64,000 nucleotides of DNA from Ichthyophthirius multifiliis (Eukaryota > Ciliophora > Oligohymenophorea > Hymenostomatida), in NCBI RefSeq assembly GCF_000220395.1, contig NW_004085883.1:110096-174095 (forward strand). Reading direction: 5' to 3'. The notes beneath the pieces were generated by a model that was not told the DNA's origin, made no database searches, and worked only from the letters and a program-made list of their open reading frames with translations. Every line of letters begins with the position of its first letter. Positions within the stretch are counted from its first letter, which is position 1. This document shows, piece by piece, positions 40,634 through 54,121 of the stretch. Made by a program: the position numbers and the translations under genes.

Positions 40634-42149
40634 TTTTTTTTATATATATAATGTTATTTGTTAGTTTTTTTTATATTAAAAAAAAATAAAATATTAATAA
40701 ATGTAATTTTTTTATAAAAAAATAAAAAATGTTTATTTGTTAATTATTTCATAGATTATAAAATTTTATTTTAATCATTCTTAAAATATGATATATGTAA
40801 CAAATACGATTAATAATATAGAGGAAATTGAGGAATATTCAATCGAACATCAAATAATGAATAACAAAAATAATACATATTGATAAATAATATAATAAAA
40901 TTTAAAAAATACATTTGGGTGATGATTATTTATTAGAATTTTAGTACTTTTTAACATATAAATATGGCTATTCTATATATTTTTTAAAAAAATACAATAA
41001 TAAAATATTGTATAAAAAAAAAATATAATTAAATAAATAATTAAAGTTATTAATTATTTATTTATTAAATTTTATATATATTTGTAATAATAATAATGGT
41101 ATAAAGTAGTTTTTAAAAATCAGCTACTATATAAATAATACTTTGAAATTATTAAAAATAAATAAAAACATATATAAAAATTAAAAAACTTAATCTTAAA
41201 TAAATCATATTAATAGATGATAAATTGTAAAAGAAATTAAGTTATATATATTTAAAAAAATATATAATTATTAAAAGACTGAATATTTATATTTAAATAA
41301 GTAAAGCATTGTCTTTAAGTTACAAATTTAAAAAACAGATTTCGATGAGATTTAAAATTATTATTTAAATATATATATTTATTTAAAGTTACATAGATTA
41401 ATTAATAAAGTTTATATAATTTGAATATTATTTTATAAAAATAAAATAAATGAAAATAAAATTTAATAATATATTCTTAATTAGCAGGATATAAATAATT
41501 AATAATTTATATAAATTTATATATTAAATTTATGGATTTGAAACTTTATTTTATATTAAAATAAAGTTAATGATAAAATTATTTATTTAATTATTAAAAA
41601 ATTTAAATACATTTTTATTTTATTTGGAATATATACTTAATAATTGCATATATATTTATATATAATATTAAATATTTTTATTTATTATTTTCAATATAAT
41701 GATTTATTTTTATATTAAATTTATATTTTTTTATTTTTTTATTTTTTTACTTTTTCTATCTATCTATCTATCTTTCTTTTTTTTTTTATTTTAATATATC
41801 GATTTAATATTAATTAACACTATATATAAAATTAATTTTAGTTTTACTTTATAGAAAATTTATCAAATTTTAAATATATAATATATTAATAAATATAGTA
41901 ATATATTACATATATAAGATTTTGATTTATTTTATTAAGTTATTTATGAAGAAAAATATAACATAATATTTTAAATGATTTTTTGTTTAAATGCTAGATA
42001 ATTTTTCTAGTTTTAAAATTTAATTAAATAATTTAAATACATATTAATAAAAATAAAATATATATATAGTTATATTTAATTTATAAATATTAAAAATATT
42101 TTATTTTTTAGTTGAAAATTAACTTTTATTTTCAAATATTAAACTTTTT
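40634..42149. other. Intergenic region between convergent genes
   Basis: 3' ends of the dynein heavy chain and the 42150-45629 coiled-coil gene. A 31-codon frame (ATG 40785, TGA ~40883) with Glu/Asn-rich composition (ending IEEYSIEHQIMNN) looks more coding than its surroundings, but has no supporting exon. A TCTA microsatellite lies at 41756-41773. Otherwise AT-only. Confidence 0.45.
41756..41773. repeat. TCTA tetranucleotide microsatellite
   Basis: Four and a half perfect units of ctat, unusual here because most simple repeats are TA or A/T runs. Confidence 0.8.
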
Positions 42150-43729
42150 TCAATTTTAATTAAAAGTTATTTTTTTATTTTAATTATTTTATTTTTTTTT
42201 AGAAGATGATATTAGTGGACTATAAATATTTTTGTTTTTCCTTAATTTACTATTATTATCAGTTTAAAGTTTTTAGTAATTCTTTTTTTCATTAATCCTT
42301 TTTTTTATCGATCCTGGACTTTTAATATATACTGAACTGTTGTTATTCATGATTTCAGATAAAGATTAATTTAATAATTAATGGTTTTCACCAAAAAGGT
42401 CTTTATTTTATTTTAAAGAATCTAAATAATTATTAAAGTTTTTTATAAGATCTTCCTTTTTGTAAATTGTTTGGTATATTTCTTCTTAATTTTCTGCTTT
42501 TTCTTTCTAATTAAATAATTAATAGAATTCATTTATATAGTTTTTTTTGTGAATTTCTTCATATAATTTTATTTAGTTTATTTATTTTAAGTTTAATTAA
42601 AATTAATCACAATTTTAGTTTTCGTAATCTTATAAAAAATTTTGAAATCTTTTTTATTTTTTAATAGAAAAAAATTATTTATAAAATATATTTATTTATA
42701 TTACTATTAAAAACTAAAATAAGTCTGAATTTCAGAAAATTATTAAAATTTCGATTTAAAATGATTGATTTATTAAGTTTAATTATAATTAAATATATTA
42801 CAAATTTCATTTAAAGCTGTATAATATTAAATTAATCTTTCATTTATTTAATCAGGGACATATAATACTATTATTTTTTCAATAAATTCTTTATATTTAA
42901 ATAATTATTAATCCACAAATTCTTAAAAACATTCGTTTATTGGATATTTTAATATACTTATTTCCAAATTATTATACATGTGTTTTTATATTTATTTATA
43001 TTAAACTATTTTTTTATTTATTTTATTATATTAATTTAATTTTTTTTTAAAAAATAAATAAATAAAAAAAACTTTTTCCTGTTTTATTTTAATCCATTGT
43101 TTCAAATATTTATTCTAAAAAATTAATAACAACATTAATGTTTTTTGTTTATACTTTTTCCATTAAAATATTAATTAGAGTTAAAGATGATTACTATTAA
43201 TTATTTTCATCATATCGGTGTTATAATGCTTTTTCATTTATTATTTATTTATGTGTTTCAATAAATAATTATAATTTCTTATTTAATTTATCATAATGAG
43301 CATACTTTAAATTTTTATGTAAATTATAATAGATTATATAAATTAAAAAAAATATAAAATACATTTCTAAATATAGTTTAAAACGCATCTTCAAAAAGAC
43401 TAATAGGCACATATATATTATTTTATTAAAATTATAAAAGTTCGTAATCAGATAATAGATTTATTTTTTTAAAATATTAATTATTTTTATTAAGTATATT
43501 TCTAGCTTTTAAAATAAGTAAATATTAAATATCAAAAAGAGCATTTTCTTAAAATAAACCAAATAACTTCGAATAAAATAATGCAAAGTCTTTTTTATTT
43601 TAATAAGGATTTTCTAATAATTAAATTATTTCAGTAATTTTAATAGAACAAGTAAAAAGATTGTCATTTTATTTTAATAAATATCTATAATTAATAAAAT
43701 AATTAAAAAAAAATAAGAAAAGATTAATA

Positions 43730-43800
<71 letters not shown>

Positions 43801-45310
43801 CTTTTTATTAATTTTTTTTATTTTTTTACAAAATTAAGTTTTAACTTGAATTTATTAATCTATTATTATTCTTCATACTTTTTTCATTTTTAAAATTTAA
43901 ATTGAATTATTTTTCAAGAAAACTTTCTAATAATTATATTATATTTAAATTATTTTATTTCTAAACAAGATTATCATAATTAAAATTATTAATTATAGTT
44001 TAATAATAAAAAATAAATGGATGCTTTTCTAATTAACAATTTTATTTATTAAATACCTTTAATTTTATCTCATTTTAATTTTTAGATTTTTATTATATAT
44101 ATGTTTAATCTATTGATGTTTCGGAATCTTTTTTTATTTATTTTTCATTTATAAAGCATCTATAGTAATTTTTACTATATCTTTTATTTATTAATCTGTT
44201 TCAAATTTTCTTTTAAATATTTCTTGTTCAATATTGAAACAATTTTTAAGGATTTCCTTAGAATTAAACTATATTTTATCTAATTAAATATCTTTATATC
44301 CCATACTTTTAAAAACAAGTAATTCATTTTGTAAATTAGTAATTTCTTATTAACAAATATGATTAATATGTTATTAATTTTGAATTTTAATTTTATAGTC
44401 TTCTATATTTATTTAATGTTAATTTTAAATATCCTATATACAATTATTTAATTTTTCTATCTCTTTATTTAAAAAAAAGAATTTAAGATTATAATCGTTT
44501 ATTTATAAAGAAACTATTTAATCGACTTCTTTTTTTAAAAAAGTATATATTTTTTCGAATAGATTCGTAAATATATTCAATAAAGTATTAATAAATTTGC
44601 ATATAAATTCTTCTTTGATTTCATATAAATATTAACATGTATAATTACTTATAACACCCAATTATTTCATTAAGTTTTAAATAAAGTTTATTTATGGGTA
44701 AATTCCACTTTTTAAGTTTAATTTATAATCTTCTTCTATGTTTTTTAAGAAGTCACACATAAAAAATATTATTTTTTATTTCTTTTTCAAAACTTCATTC
44801 TCTTATATTACAATATTATCTTTTTTTTATTCTTTATTTGAAAGTTCTTTATTTAATTCAATGTTTGGTATTACATCTGTTAAAAGTTGTATATCTAATA
44901 AAGAAGAATCATTTAAAAGAGAATCTTTTTCGTATTTTTTTAAATATGTGTGTATTTCTTTTTATATTTTTTAATAATAAAAATCTTTTGTTTATTCTAC
45001 TTCTTTATTATCTTTTTAATTATAATTTTTAATTGTTTAGTTTTATTAAGAGTCCTTAATTAAACTTTAAATTTAATTATTATTTTCTTAAAAAACAGTT
45101 CGACTCTTAAACTTTATTTAATTATCGTCTATTAAAGATGGATTTTTATAATAAACAATTGATTTTAAGGTTTACAAATTACTCAAGTGTAGACTTTATA
45201 CCCTTTTTTGACAATGAGAATTTCCCGTAGTATTTTGTTAATTTGATTTTGTAATTTTTTAAAAAGAAATATTTTTTCGATTCTTTATATTATTATTAGA
45301 AAATAAAATC

Positions 45311-45345
<35 letters not shown>

Positions 45346-45629
45346 TACTGGTTTAATGTTATTTATTTAATTTGAATTATTTTAGAATAGGTTTTTAAGA
45401 ACTTTTTGTGAATAGGTTAAACTATTATTTTTTTATTATACATCTTGATACTTTTGTTATATTTGAGTTTTAATGTTGATATAATTGTTTTAAATAACAT
45501 TAGAAATACTTTTATTATAATTGTATTTATAACTTATACCTTTGTTTTTTAATTTTATATTTTTCTTTTTTTTATACTGTATTTTGGGTTTTTGAAATTT
45601 ATTTGTTTAGATCCACTTTCAAATAACAT
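42150..45629 (-). CDS. Coiled-coil protein of unknown function
   Basis: I do not recognise a family. The likely ATG is 45629-45627 (MLFESGSKQINF), TGA 42152-42150. The middle gives clean stretches under the ciliate code, for example NDSSLLDIQLLTDV, then IFFMCDFLKNIEEDYK, ITNLQNELLVFKSMGYKD and IEQEIFKRKFETDQQ. These are Leu/Ile/Glu/Lys/Gln-rich heptad-like sequence interrupted by TA introns (notably 43735-43795). The C-terminal part reads YEEIHKKNYINEFYQLFNQK, then a basic Ser-rich tail with SVYIKSPGSIKKR and YSPLISSSKKK. A poly-TAA/AAT stretch near 45315-45345 may code a Gln or Asn tract. Overall length about 1,000 residues by estimate. Composition suggests a structural protein of cytoskeleton or basal body, but that is inference only; the first ~800 bases have uncertain frame. 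Confidence 0.6.
43735..43795. repeat. TA repeat in an intron
   Basis: About 60 bases of nearly pure TA interrupting the coiled-coil gene on the minus strand. Confidence 0.8.
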
Positions 45630-47241
45630 AAATGTGAAAATTATTTTTAATTTTATAATATTTAAAAATACAATAAAAAGATTAAAGTTAATTAAAGAAA
45701 AAATAAAATAAAATTTAATAAAATTATGATGTAAAAACTAAAAAAAAATAAAAGATTTTATATTTTTTGATTATATAAAATAAGATTATAGAAACAATAT
45801 AAAATAAAACATTTATTTTTATATTAATTTAAAATTTTATATATATATAAATATTAATAAATATATATATATTATATATTTATATTATTATTTATATATA
45901 ATATTTTTATATTAATACTATATAAATTTATCAAAAATATATATATTATTTTTAAAAAATAATATATTTCAGGCATAAATAATATTATTTTTTTTTAATT
46001 TATTTTTAATTAATTTTAATTCAATTTTTTACATTTTTTTTTATAAAAGCTTATACTTATTAAATATTCAACTATTTTTTAAATAATTTCATAATATTAT
46101 TATAATTTTTTTATTACTTATTTTATTTATAATTGAATATTTTTATATTTATTAATATATTTATTTTTGATTATATAAAAAATTAATTTATTAAGAAAAA
46201 AATCTTTATAATTAAAATCGTTTTTAAATATAATTTATTTTATATGTTTTTTTTAAAATTAATTTAATAATTTTTAATTATCTGAATATTCTTTTTATAC
46301 CTTAAATTTAGTCAAAAACAATAAAGCTTGTTTAAAATGTGTTTATTATATTTTTATATTTTTTTCTTTTTAAATTTTAGACAAATAAATTTTTTTCTAT
46401 TAACTTTTTTATATTTTATTTAAATTTTATAAAATCTTTTATACATTTTTAATTTTAAACAATATATCAATATTTTCTCATATATTAATATTATTAAAAT
46501 GAATGAAATAATTATGTATTATGAAAAAATTACATATAAATATACTTTTTTATAATAATAAATATAATTATTATTATAATCTATAAATTATTTATATTTA
46601 ATTATAAACATATTTTAATTATTTATTATATTTAATTCATTTTATTTTATATTTTATCATTTTTTTTTCATATAAAATCTTAATTTTTTTCTTATATAAT
46701 TGAATACGTAAAAAATTAATTTTATACTAAAATAATTTATATATATACAAAACTAAGTTTAAATAAATATTAATTTATTAATATATTTTTTATAATTTAA
46801 ATAGTTATTTAGATGTATTTTATTTCTCTAATTACTTTCATTTCTATATGTAAGGCGCCTATTACTTTCTATTAGTTTCTTATAATAAAGTAACGATGAA
46901 AAACATGTCTATGTTATACTGTAGTTATAATTTTAATTTTTTTTGTTAATTTTGTTAATTTTATTTTTTTATTTTTTAAAATTTTATTTTATTTACTTTT
47001 TTAGTTTATATAACTAAATCTTATTAGAAAAATAAAATAAAACACATTTAAAATGTATTTAAAATATAAAATTTGTTTTTAGATATAAAAATTATTTTAC
47101 ATTTTTAAAATTTACAATCTTTTTATATACACAATAAATATTTATTATATTATTTATAATTGAAATAAATTAGTTTTTAATAAAAACCTATTATTTTTTA
47201 CTTATCTTATTTTTAAAATTAAACATTTTATTTTTAATTAT
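45630..47241. other. Intergenic region with one higher-complexity island
   Basis: Mostly AT-only. At 46840-46925 a stretch with more G/C (containing ggcgcc and a possible ttacttt/aaagtaa stem) stands out; it is described in the findings. No gene assigned. Confidence 0.5.
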
Positions 47242-48333
47242 TCATTTTTAATTTTAGTTTTAATCCGTTACAAAGAACTTTTCTAATTTTGATTATTTTA
47301 AATTATAAACAATTTATTTTTATTATTAGCCTTATACTGGCATTGTAAATTTTTATGCAAATTACAAATTAATATCTCTTAAAGCTGTTCTTTTTATATT
47401 TTTTTTATTTTTTTAATTTTATTAAACTGAAATTTTAAGGACATCATTTAAAGAATTTTATTTAGAATTAAAATCATTTTCTATATAAGAATATTTTAAT
47501 TAATTACTTTAACTTTTATCATTTTAAAAATCAAATTTAAAGCTTTTATTGGAATGTATTTTTTAATTATTATTTTCATTTTCATTTTTATTAATTTTTA
47601 ATTCATTTATTGTTTTTTTTAATTCAGATATTTCATTAAGTAGTTATTGCTTTAATTAAAATTCTGCAAAAAAGATTTCCTAAAAATATTATTTTTATTA
47701 ATCTTCATTATTTATATTTTCTAAAATTTTTTTTATGCTTATATATTTATCATCATATTTTTCAAGATTATTTTTTAATTCCTATTTTTTATAATAAAAA
47801 ACATTTAAATAAAAAAAAAACATATTATTACAATAAATTCATCATATTTTTTTGCTTTAAATTATAATTAACATATTTAATTGTTCAAATTTTAAATTAA
47901 AGAATTTTGTTTTCCTATTTTTTCATCTTATTGTTTTTCTATAATTTTACATTAATTAACCCTTTAGTTTAGTATATTAAGTTCTTTTAACTATTCATTA
48001 ATTTTTTTTTGAAAGCAAATATAATTATCTTATAACAAAATTAATTTATTATAGAAAAAGTTGAATTTTTTTTTTATTAAATTTACCACAATTATTTTTT
48101 ATTATTTATTCTTAGTTTTTGTCTTTTTCTTCCATTAAATTGTATTTTAATTAGATTATAGTTTTATAATTGCTTTCGTTTCTGCAATTTGGACATTTAG
48201 TACTTACTCTATAATTTTCATTAATACAATGTAAATGAAAAACATGACCACATTTTGTTGAGGCTAAATTATTATCTAATTCTTATAAACATATGGGACA
48301 AGGAGGAATTTCAAGTTTATTTTATTTACTCAT
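47242..48333 (-). CDS. RING-H2 / coiled-coil protein with C-terminal PIP box (TRAIP-like E3 ligase)
   Basis: Three exons, 48333-48087, 48028-47832 and 47781-47242, join in exact phase: 327 residues. The N-terminal RING-H2 runs from Cys12 to Cys50: CPICLQEL, then KCGHVFHLHCI, then KCPNCR, giving C-x2-C, C-x-H-x2-H-x2-C and C-x2-C zinc ligands. Residues ~75-230 are helical coiled coil (INEQLKELNILNQRVNQ, FQLKQQLLNEISELKK). Near the end sits QSKLEKFF (Gln311 to Phe318), a perfect Q-x2-hydrophobic-x2-aromatic-aromatic PCNA-interacting motif. N-terminal RING, central coil and C-terminal PIP box is the layout of TRAIP, the E3 that ubiquitinates the replicative helicase and repair substrates at forks. 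The layout supports, but does not prove, orthology; a generic RING protein remains possible. Confidence 0.85.
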
Positions 48334-49862
48334 TTGTAAAAAGTTTTATTTAATTTTTTGAAAAAATAAATATTTTTTAATTTATTTATTATATTGTATT
48401 TATTGATTTTTTGAAAATTAAATACAATTTCTTTTTTAATTACTTTAATTCGAAATTAATGAAATCAATTAATAAAAAAATGTAATTACAAAATATATTT
48501 AAATACTTTTTTTTTTATTTATTTATATTTATAAATTTTATTTATTTAATTAATAATTGATAAAAAAATAATTCAAATATTTTTATATTCAATTTCAATT
48601 TTTTTTAATGAATAAAAATATACAAATCTAAACTAAACTAAATTAAAATAAAATTATAAATCTAAAACATTTAAACTAAATATAATATATATAAAAAAAT
48701 AAATACTCATTAATTTTTGATAAAGATTAAGAATTAAATGGCACATTATTTATTTTTATTCATTATAATATAAAATAATTTATAACATATTTTTTTGTAA
48801 ATAAATAATATTTAAAATTTAAAAATCAATTTAATTTTTTTAAAAAATAATAATATTAATACTAAAACATAATTATTAATATAGCATTATACCAAATAAA
48901 AAAAATATTAAAATTAATTTTCTATAATAAAATTGTAAATGTAAAAATATTATTTTATTAGAAAAATAAATAAAAAAAATATTAAAATTAATTTTCTATA
49001 AATAAAATTCTAAATAAAAAAATATTATTTTATTAAAATTATAATACAATTATGAAAAAATAATTTAATTTGTTTCATTAATATACTAAATAATAATAAA
49101 AAATTAAATAATTAATTATTAAATTGCTTTAAATAGTTATAATAAAAATGTTTTATATATTAATGTTGTAAAGTATGTAATAACTTTTATAGAAGTACTT
49201 AATTTCTGATTTTAAATATAATTTTTTGTAAATTGAAAATAATAATGTTTTTAAAAGAAAAAAATAATTAATATATCTTAATATAATTTAAAAAATAATT
49301 TGGATAAAATTTATCAGATTACCAAATATTTTTTTTTTATATATTTTTTTTAAATAGATATATTTATAAATTTTGATTTTAAGAAGAAATACATAATAAT
49401 TACTTTTTATTACTCAAAATATAATTGAAAAATAAAATGTATTTATATATTATATCCTTCCTCGTTATTAAAAATAAATAAAAAAAATAAAATTAAAACA
49501 ATAACAAACAAATAATTGTCTATAAATGGAAGTTTTGGAGTAATCTAAAGTAACAAAAACTAAAGATTTATATTTGAATTTATTTTTATTTTTAGATTTA
49601 ATAATATTAATAATCTGATTTTTTTATTTCTATTGCATATTATTTTTTAAGTTATATCAATCAAATATTATTTAAAACCTAATTTAGAACAATATTTCCA
49701 TAATTAATTGAAAAAAAATATATTATATATAAAATCTTAAAATTATAAATTAAATAATTAATAAATTGAAATAGAATACTTTAATACAAACTATTTTTTT
49801 AAATTTTTTTTAAAAAAATAAATAATTACAAAACACAATTTTTTTTTTAAAAAAATAATAAA
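48334..49862. other. Intergenic region between divergent genes
   Basis: AT-only spacer between the RING gene and the ABC transporter. A 30-codon frame at about 49526-49618 (MEVLEQSKVTKTKDL, then a hydrophobic run) is the only small candidate and has no support beyond composition. Confidence 0.45.
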
Positions 49863-52800
49863 ATGAATTCAAATTAAAATAACAAAAAATCAGATATCGA
49901 AAGTGGTAATAGAATCCAACATAACATAAAATCAGAATAATCTTATATGAATGAAAATAAACTATAAAATAAAGTAATATAAGATTAAAAAGACGAAAAA
50001 GAAAATGATATCTCATTTTTTAATCTTTTTAGATATGCAAATAAATAAGATAAGATTTTGATTATAATAGGATGTATAGCGTCTGCTGCTAATGGTATTC
50101 TTATGCCTTTATTTTCTATTATTTTTGGAGAAATGACAGACTCATTTAGTCCTAATAGTTCTCCCAATTAAGTTGTAAAATCTGCTGGTAATTAATCACT
50201 TAATTTTCTTTATTTAGCTATTGGAGCATTTACTTTAAGCTTTGTATTTTTATTTTTTTTAAATAACTAAATAAATATTTTTTTCTATAAAAAAAGTTAA
50301 TTATGAGTTGTTGGATTATATCAGGAGAAAGATAATCTATATAATTAAGAAAAGAATATTTTTAAGCTATTATGAGATAAGAAGTAGGATGGTTTGATAT
50401 GAATAATCCTAATTAATTAGCTACTAAAATAGCTTAAGAAATAACAGCTGTATAAGGCGCTATAGGGGAAAAAATAGGTACATTTATTATGACTATAACT
50501 ATGACTTTAGGAGGTTTTGTAGTAGGATATAGTAGAGGATGGCTTTTTTCACTTGTTACTACTTCAGCTTTACCTGTAATTTCTTTTGGAGCTGTTTGCT
50601 TTGCAATTGTTCTTTAAACTTCTTAGAAAAAAATATAATAATCTTATGCAATAGCTGGTGGATTAGCTGAATAGAGCTTAAATGCAATCAGAACTGTCAA
50701 ATCTTTAGTTGGCGAAGAGTATGAATTGAAAAATTACTCTGTAGGGCTTATTAAGGCATTTAAAATTGCCTGCTCTTATGGTATTTTGAGTGGATGTGGA
50801 TTAGGTTTTTTATATTATAATATAAAATAATATTTTATTGTTTTAAAGGTATAATGTTTTGTACTATGTTTTTAGATTATTCTCTTAGTTTTTGGTATGG
50901 ATCTAAATTAATTGGAGAGTAAAAATTTAATGAAACATTCAGTAGAGCATACACTTAAGGAGATGTTTTTGTGGTTTTCTTTTCTATTATGATTGGTGGA
51001 TTTTCTATGGGATAAGCAGGACCTTGTTTAAATAATTTCTCTTAAGGAAAATAAGCTGCAAAATAAATATTTAAAGTTATTGATAGAAAGCCTTTAATAG
51101 TAATGCCTGAAAATCCAATAAAAATAAATTCTATTTTAGGAAATATAGAATTTAAAGATGTCGAATTTAATTATCCAGCCAAATAAGATATAAAAGTATT
51201 GAAAAAAATAAATTTAAAAATTAAAGCAAATTAAAAAACTGCACTTGTTGGAGAATCTGGATGTGGAAAATCAACTATTATTTAATTAATTGAAAGATTT
51301 TATGATTCTGATTAAGGACAAATATTTATTGACGGTCATGAAATAAGAACTTTAGGTTATTTAAAATAAATATTATTATTTATATTAAATATGTTTATAG
51401 ATTATAAATGGTTAAGATAAAATATTGGATATGTAGGATAAGAACCAGTATTATTCGCAACAACAATAAGAGAAAATTTAAAATTAGGAAAGTCAGATGC
51501 AACAGAATAAGAAATGATTGAAGCTTTAAAATAAGCAAATGCTTGGGAATTTATTGAACATTTAGAAAATAAATTAGACACATATGTAGGAAATTCAGGA
51601 AGTTAAATTTCTGGAGGATAGAAATAAAGAATATGCATTGCAAGAGCTATATTAAAAAATCCTTAAATTCTACTTTTAGATGAGGCAACTAGTGCCTTGG
51701 ATAGAAAAAATGAATCTCTTATCTAAAAAACATTAGATGAGATATCTAAAGGAAGAACAACAATCGTTATTGCTCATAGATTAAGTACAATATAAAATGC
51801 AGATACTATTATTGTATTAGATAAGGGAAATTTAGTAGAATAAGGCACTTATTCAGAATTAATTAATGCTAAAGGAAAGTTTGAAAGCTTGGCTAAAAAT
51901 TAAATAGAAAAGGAATAAAAAGATTTAGATTAAGATAATGATTTAGACAATTAAGAATAAATAGTTAAAGATTAAAAAAATAATTTGGAAAATCAAGGTC
52001 TAAAAATCAGTTAAAAAAATATTTCTAAAAATTAAAGTATTAAAAAATAATATAATAAATATATTTAAATAAATATAGTCGATAATTAGAACAATCATAT
52101 TGATAAATAAGTATATTTGGAAAATTCTTAAGACCCGAAAAGAAAGCTAACAAAATAAGAAATAGAATTCAATAAAAAACACGAATAAGCTGTATTAAAG
52201 AGACTTTATTAATATAATAAAGAAGAGGCCCCATATAAATATATAGGGTTAATTTTTGCTTTATGTAATGGTACCATATTTCCTCTTTCTGGACTTATTT
52301 TGGGAGAATTCGTGGATACATTATCTAGGCCTTTTGCTCCAGATTTTAGAGATAGAGCTAATAAATTAGCTTTATATTTTTTGATTATCGCTCTTAGTTC
52401 TTGGATTATTAATATATGCTAATTTTATTTCTTTAGCAGGTAATTAATTATATATCTATCAATTTTGATTATAATATTATTTTTAAAATTTAAATAATAG
52501 AGTAGGAGAAGGTTTAACATTAAAAATAAGATAAGAAGTATTTAAAAAAATGTTAAAAATGCCTATGAATTGGTTTGATTAAACTAATAATAATCCGGGT
52601 AATTTAAGTTCTAGATTAGCTACAGATGCTCATTTAATAAATTCTTTAACATCTAATGTTGTTTCTATTTAGACATAAAATTTATCTTCTTTAATTACTG
52701 GTATAGTTGCTGCATTTTTCTATTCTTGGAGAGTTTCTTTAGTTGCGATTGCAGTTAGTCCTTTAATGATTATTTCAGGAGGTATATAAGCCAAATTTGT

Positions 52801-54121
52801 TTAAGGATTTTCAGAAGGAACTGATGAAGCTTATAAAGATTCAGGAATGATTATTATGGAAAGTGTAACTAATATAAGAACTGTTTATTCATTTTCAAAT
52901 GAAGAGAAGTTATTTGAAATTCTCAATTAAAAACTAGAAAAACCTGCATTAATTTTAAATAAAAAAGGATATGTTTCAGGAATAGTAAATATTTTTCATT
53001 TTTAAAATAAAAAAAATATTAATTTTTATTGTAAAAAAAGATGTTTGGTTTATCATAATTTATAATGTTTAATGTATATGGTATTATATTTTATGTTGGC
53101 GCTATTTTTGTAAGAGATAACGGTGTCTCAGCTAAAGAAATGTTCGTTTCTATTTTTTGTATTATGTTTGCTGCCTTTGGAGCAGGTATTAACTATAAAT
53201 TTAAATAATTATAAATTAATTTAAAAAGGCAATTCAAGCCATTTTATGGGTGATGTAGGAGCAGCTATTAATGCTGCAGTAGGATTATTTAAAATACTAG
53301 ATTCTGAAGATGAAATACAAATATCTTAAAAGAAATGTAATAATTAAATAAAATAAAGAATTTTAGGAAATATTGAGTTTAAGGATGTTAGTTTTAAATA
53401 TCCTAGTAGATAGGCTATGGTTTTTAAGCATTTATCATTCAATATTAAATCAGGATAAAAAGTAGCATTTGTGGGATCAAGTGGATCAGGAAAATCATCA
53501 GTTTTATAACTTTTACTAAGATACTATGATAATTATACAGGATAAATATTAGTCGATGGAAAAGATATTAAAGAATATGATATTAGAGAATTTAGAAAAA
53601 GCTTTGGAGTAGTGAGTTAAGAACCAGTTCTATTTAATGGAACTATAGCTGAGAATATATAATATAATACTGATGATATAAAAATAGAAGAAATAAAGGA
53701 AGCAGCTAGATAAGCTAATGCTCTTAAATTTATAGAAGATAATTAATTTGAGTTTATAGATGATAAAGGAGCAATTAGTATTGGAAGTGGATTTGATAGA
53801 TAAGTAGGAATCAAAGGAAGTTAAATATCAGGAGGATAGAAACAAAGAATAGCTATAGCTAGAGCCATTATAAAGAATCCAAATGTTCTACTTTTAGACG
53901 AAGCTACTTCTGCTTTAGATGATAAGAATGAATAGATAGTTTAAGAGGCTCTTAATAATTTAATGAAGAATAAGACTAGTTTATGTATTGCTCATAGACT
54001 ATCTACTATTAAAGATAGTGATTAAATATTTGTTATTGAAGAAGGGAAACTTGTTGAATAAGGAACTTATTAAGAACTTATGAATAAAAAATAATTTTTC
54101 TATAGACTTAATAATGTTTGA
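49863..54121 (+). CDS. Full-size ABCB / P-glycoprotein-type ABC transporter
   Basis: ATG 49863, TGA 54119-54121, about 1,300 residues after removal of about six short introns. Exon 1 (49863-50243) joins in phase at 50297, and exon 2 (to 50804) joins at 50849. Layout is TMD1-NBD1-linker-TMD2-NBD2. TMD1 shows [11 protein letters not shown] and [11 protein letters not shown], the coupling-helix region of B-type exporters. NBD1: Walker [10 protein letters not shown] (~51250), Q-loop YVGQEPVLF, signature SQISGGQKQR (~51605), Walker [13 protein letters not shown] (~51670), then [14 protein letters not shown]2: GSSGSGKSS (~53480), [26 protein letters not shown] (~53830), [13 protein letters not shown] (~53890), [13 protein letters not shown]2 has an extra ~12 residues before its signature. 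All catalytic residues are present in both sites. The linker is Lys/Asn/Gln-rich. Such proteins export hydrophobic compounds or lipids; the substrate is unknown. Confidence 0.95.

Noticed and set aside
44738-45032. Two overlapping plus-strand frames
   Set aside because: Antisense to the minus-strand coiled-coil gene; hydrophobic because they mirror Lys/Glu codons.
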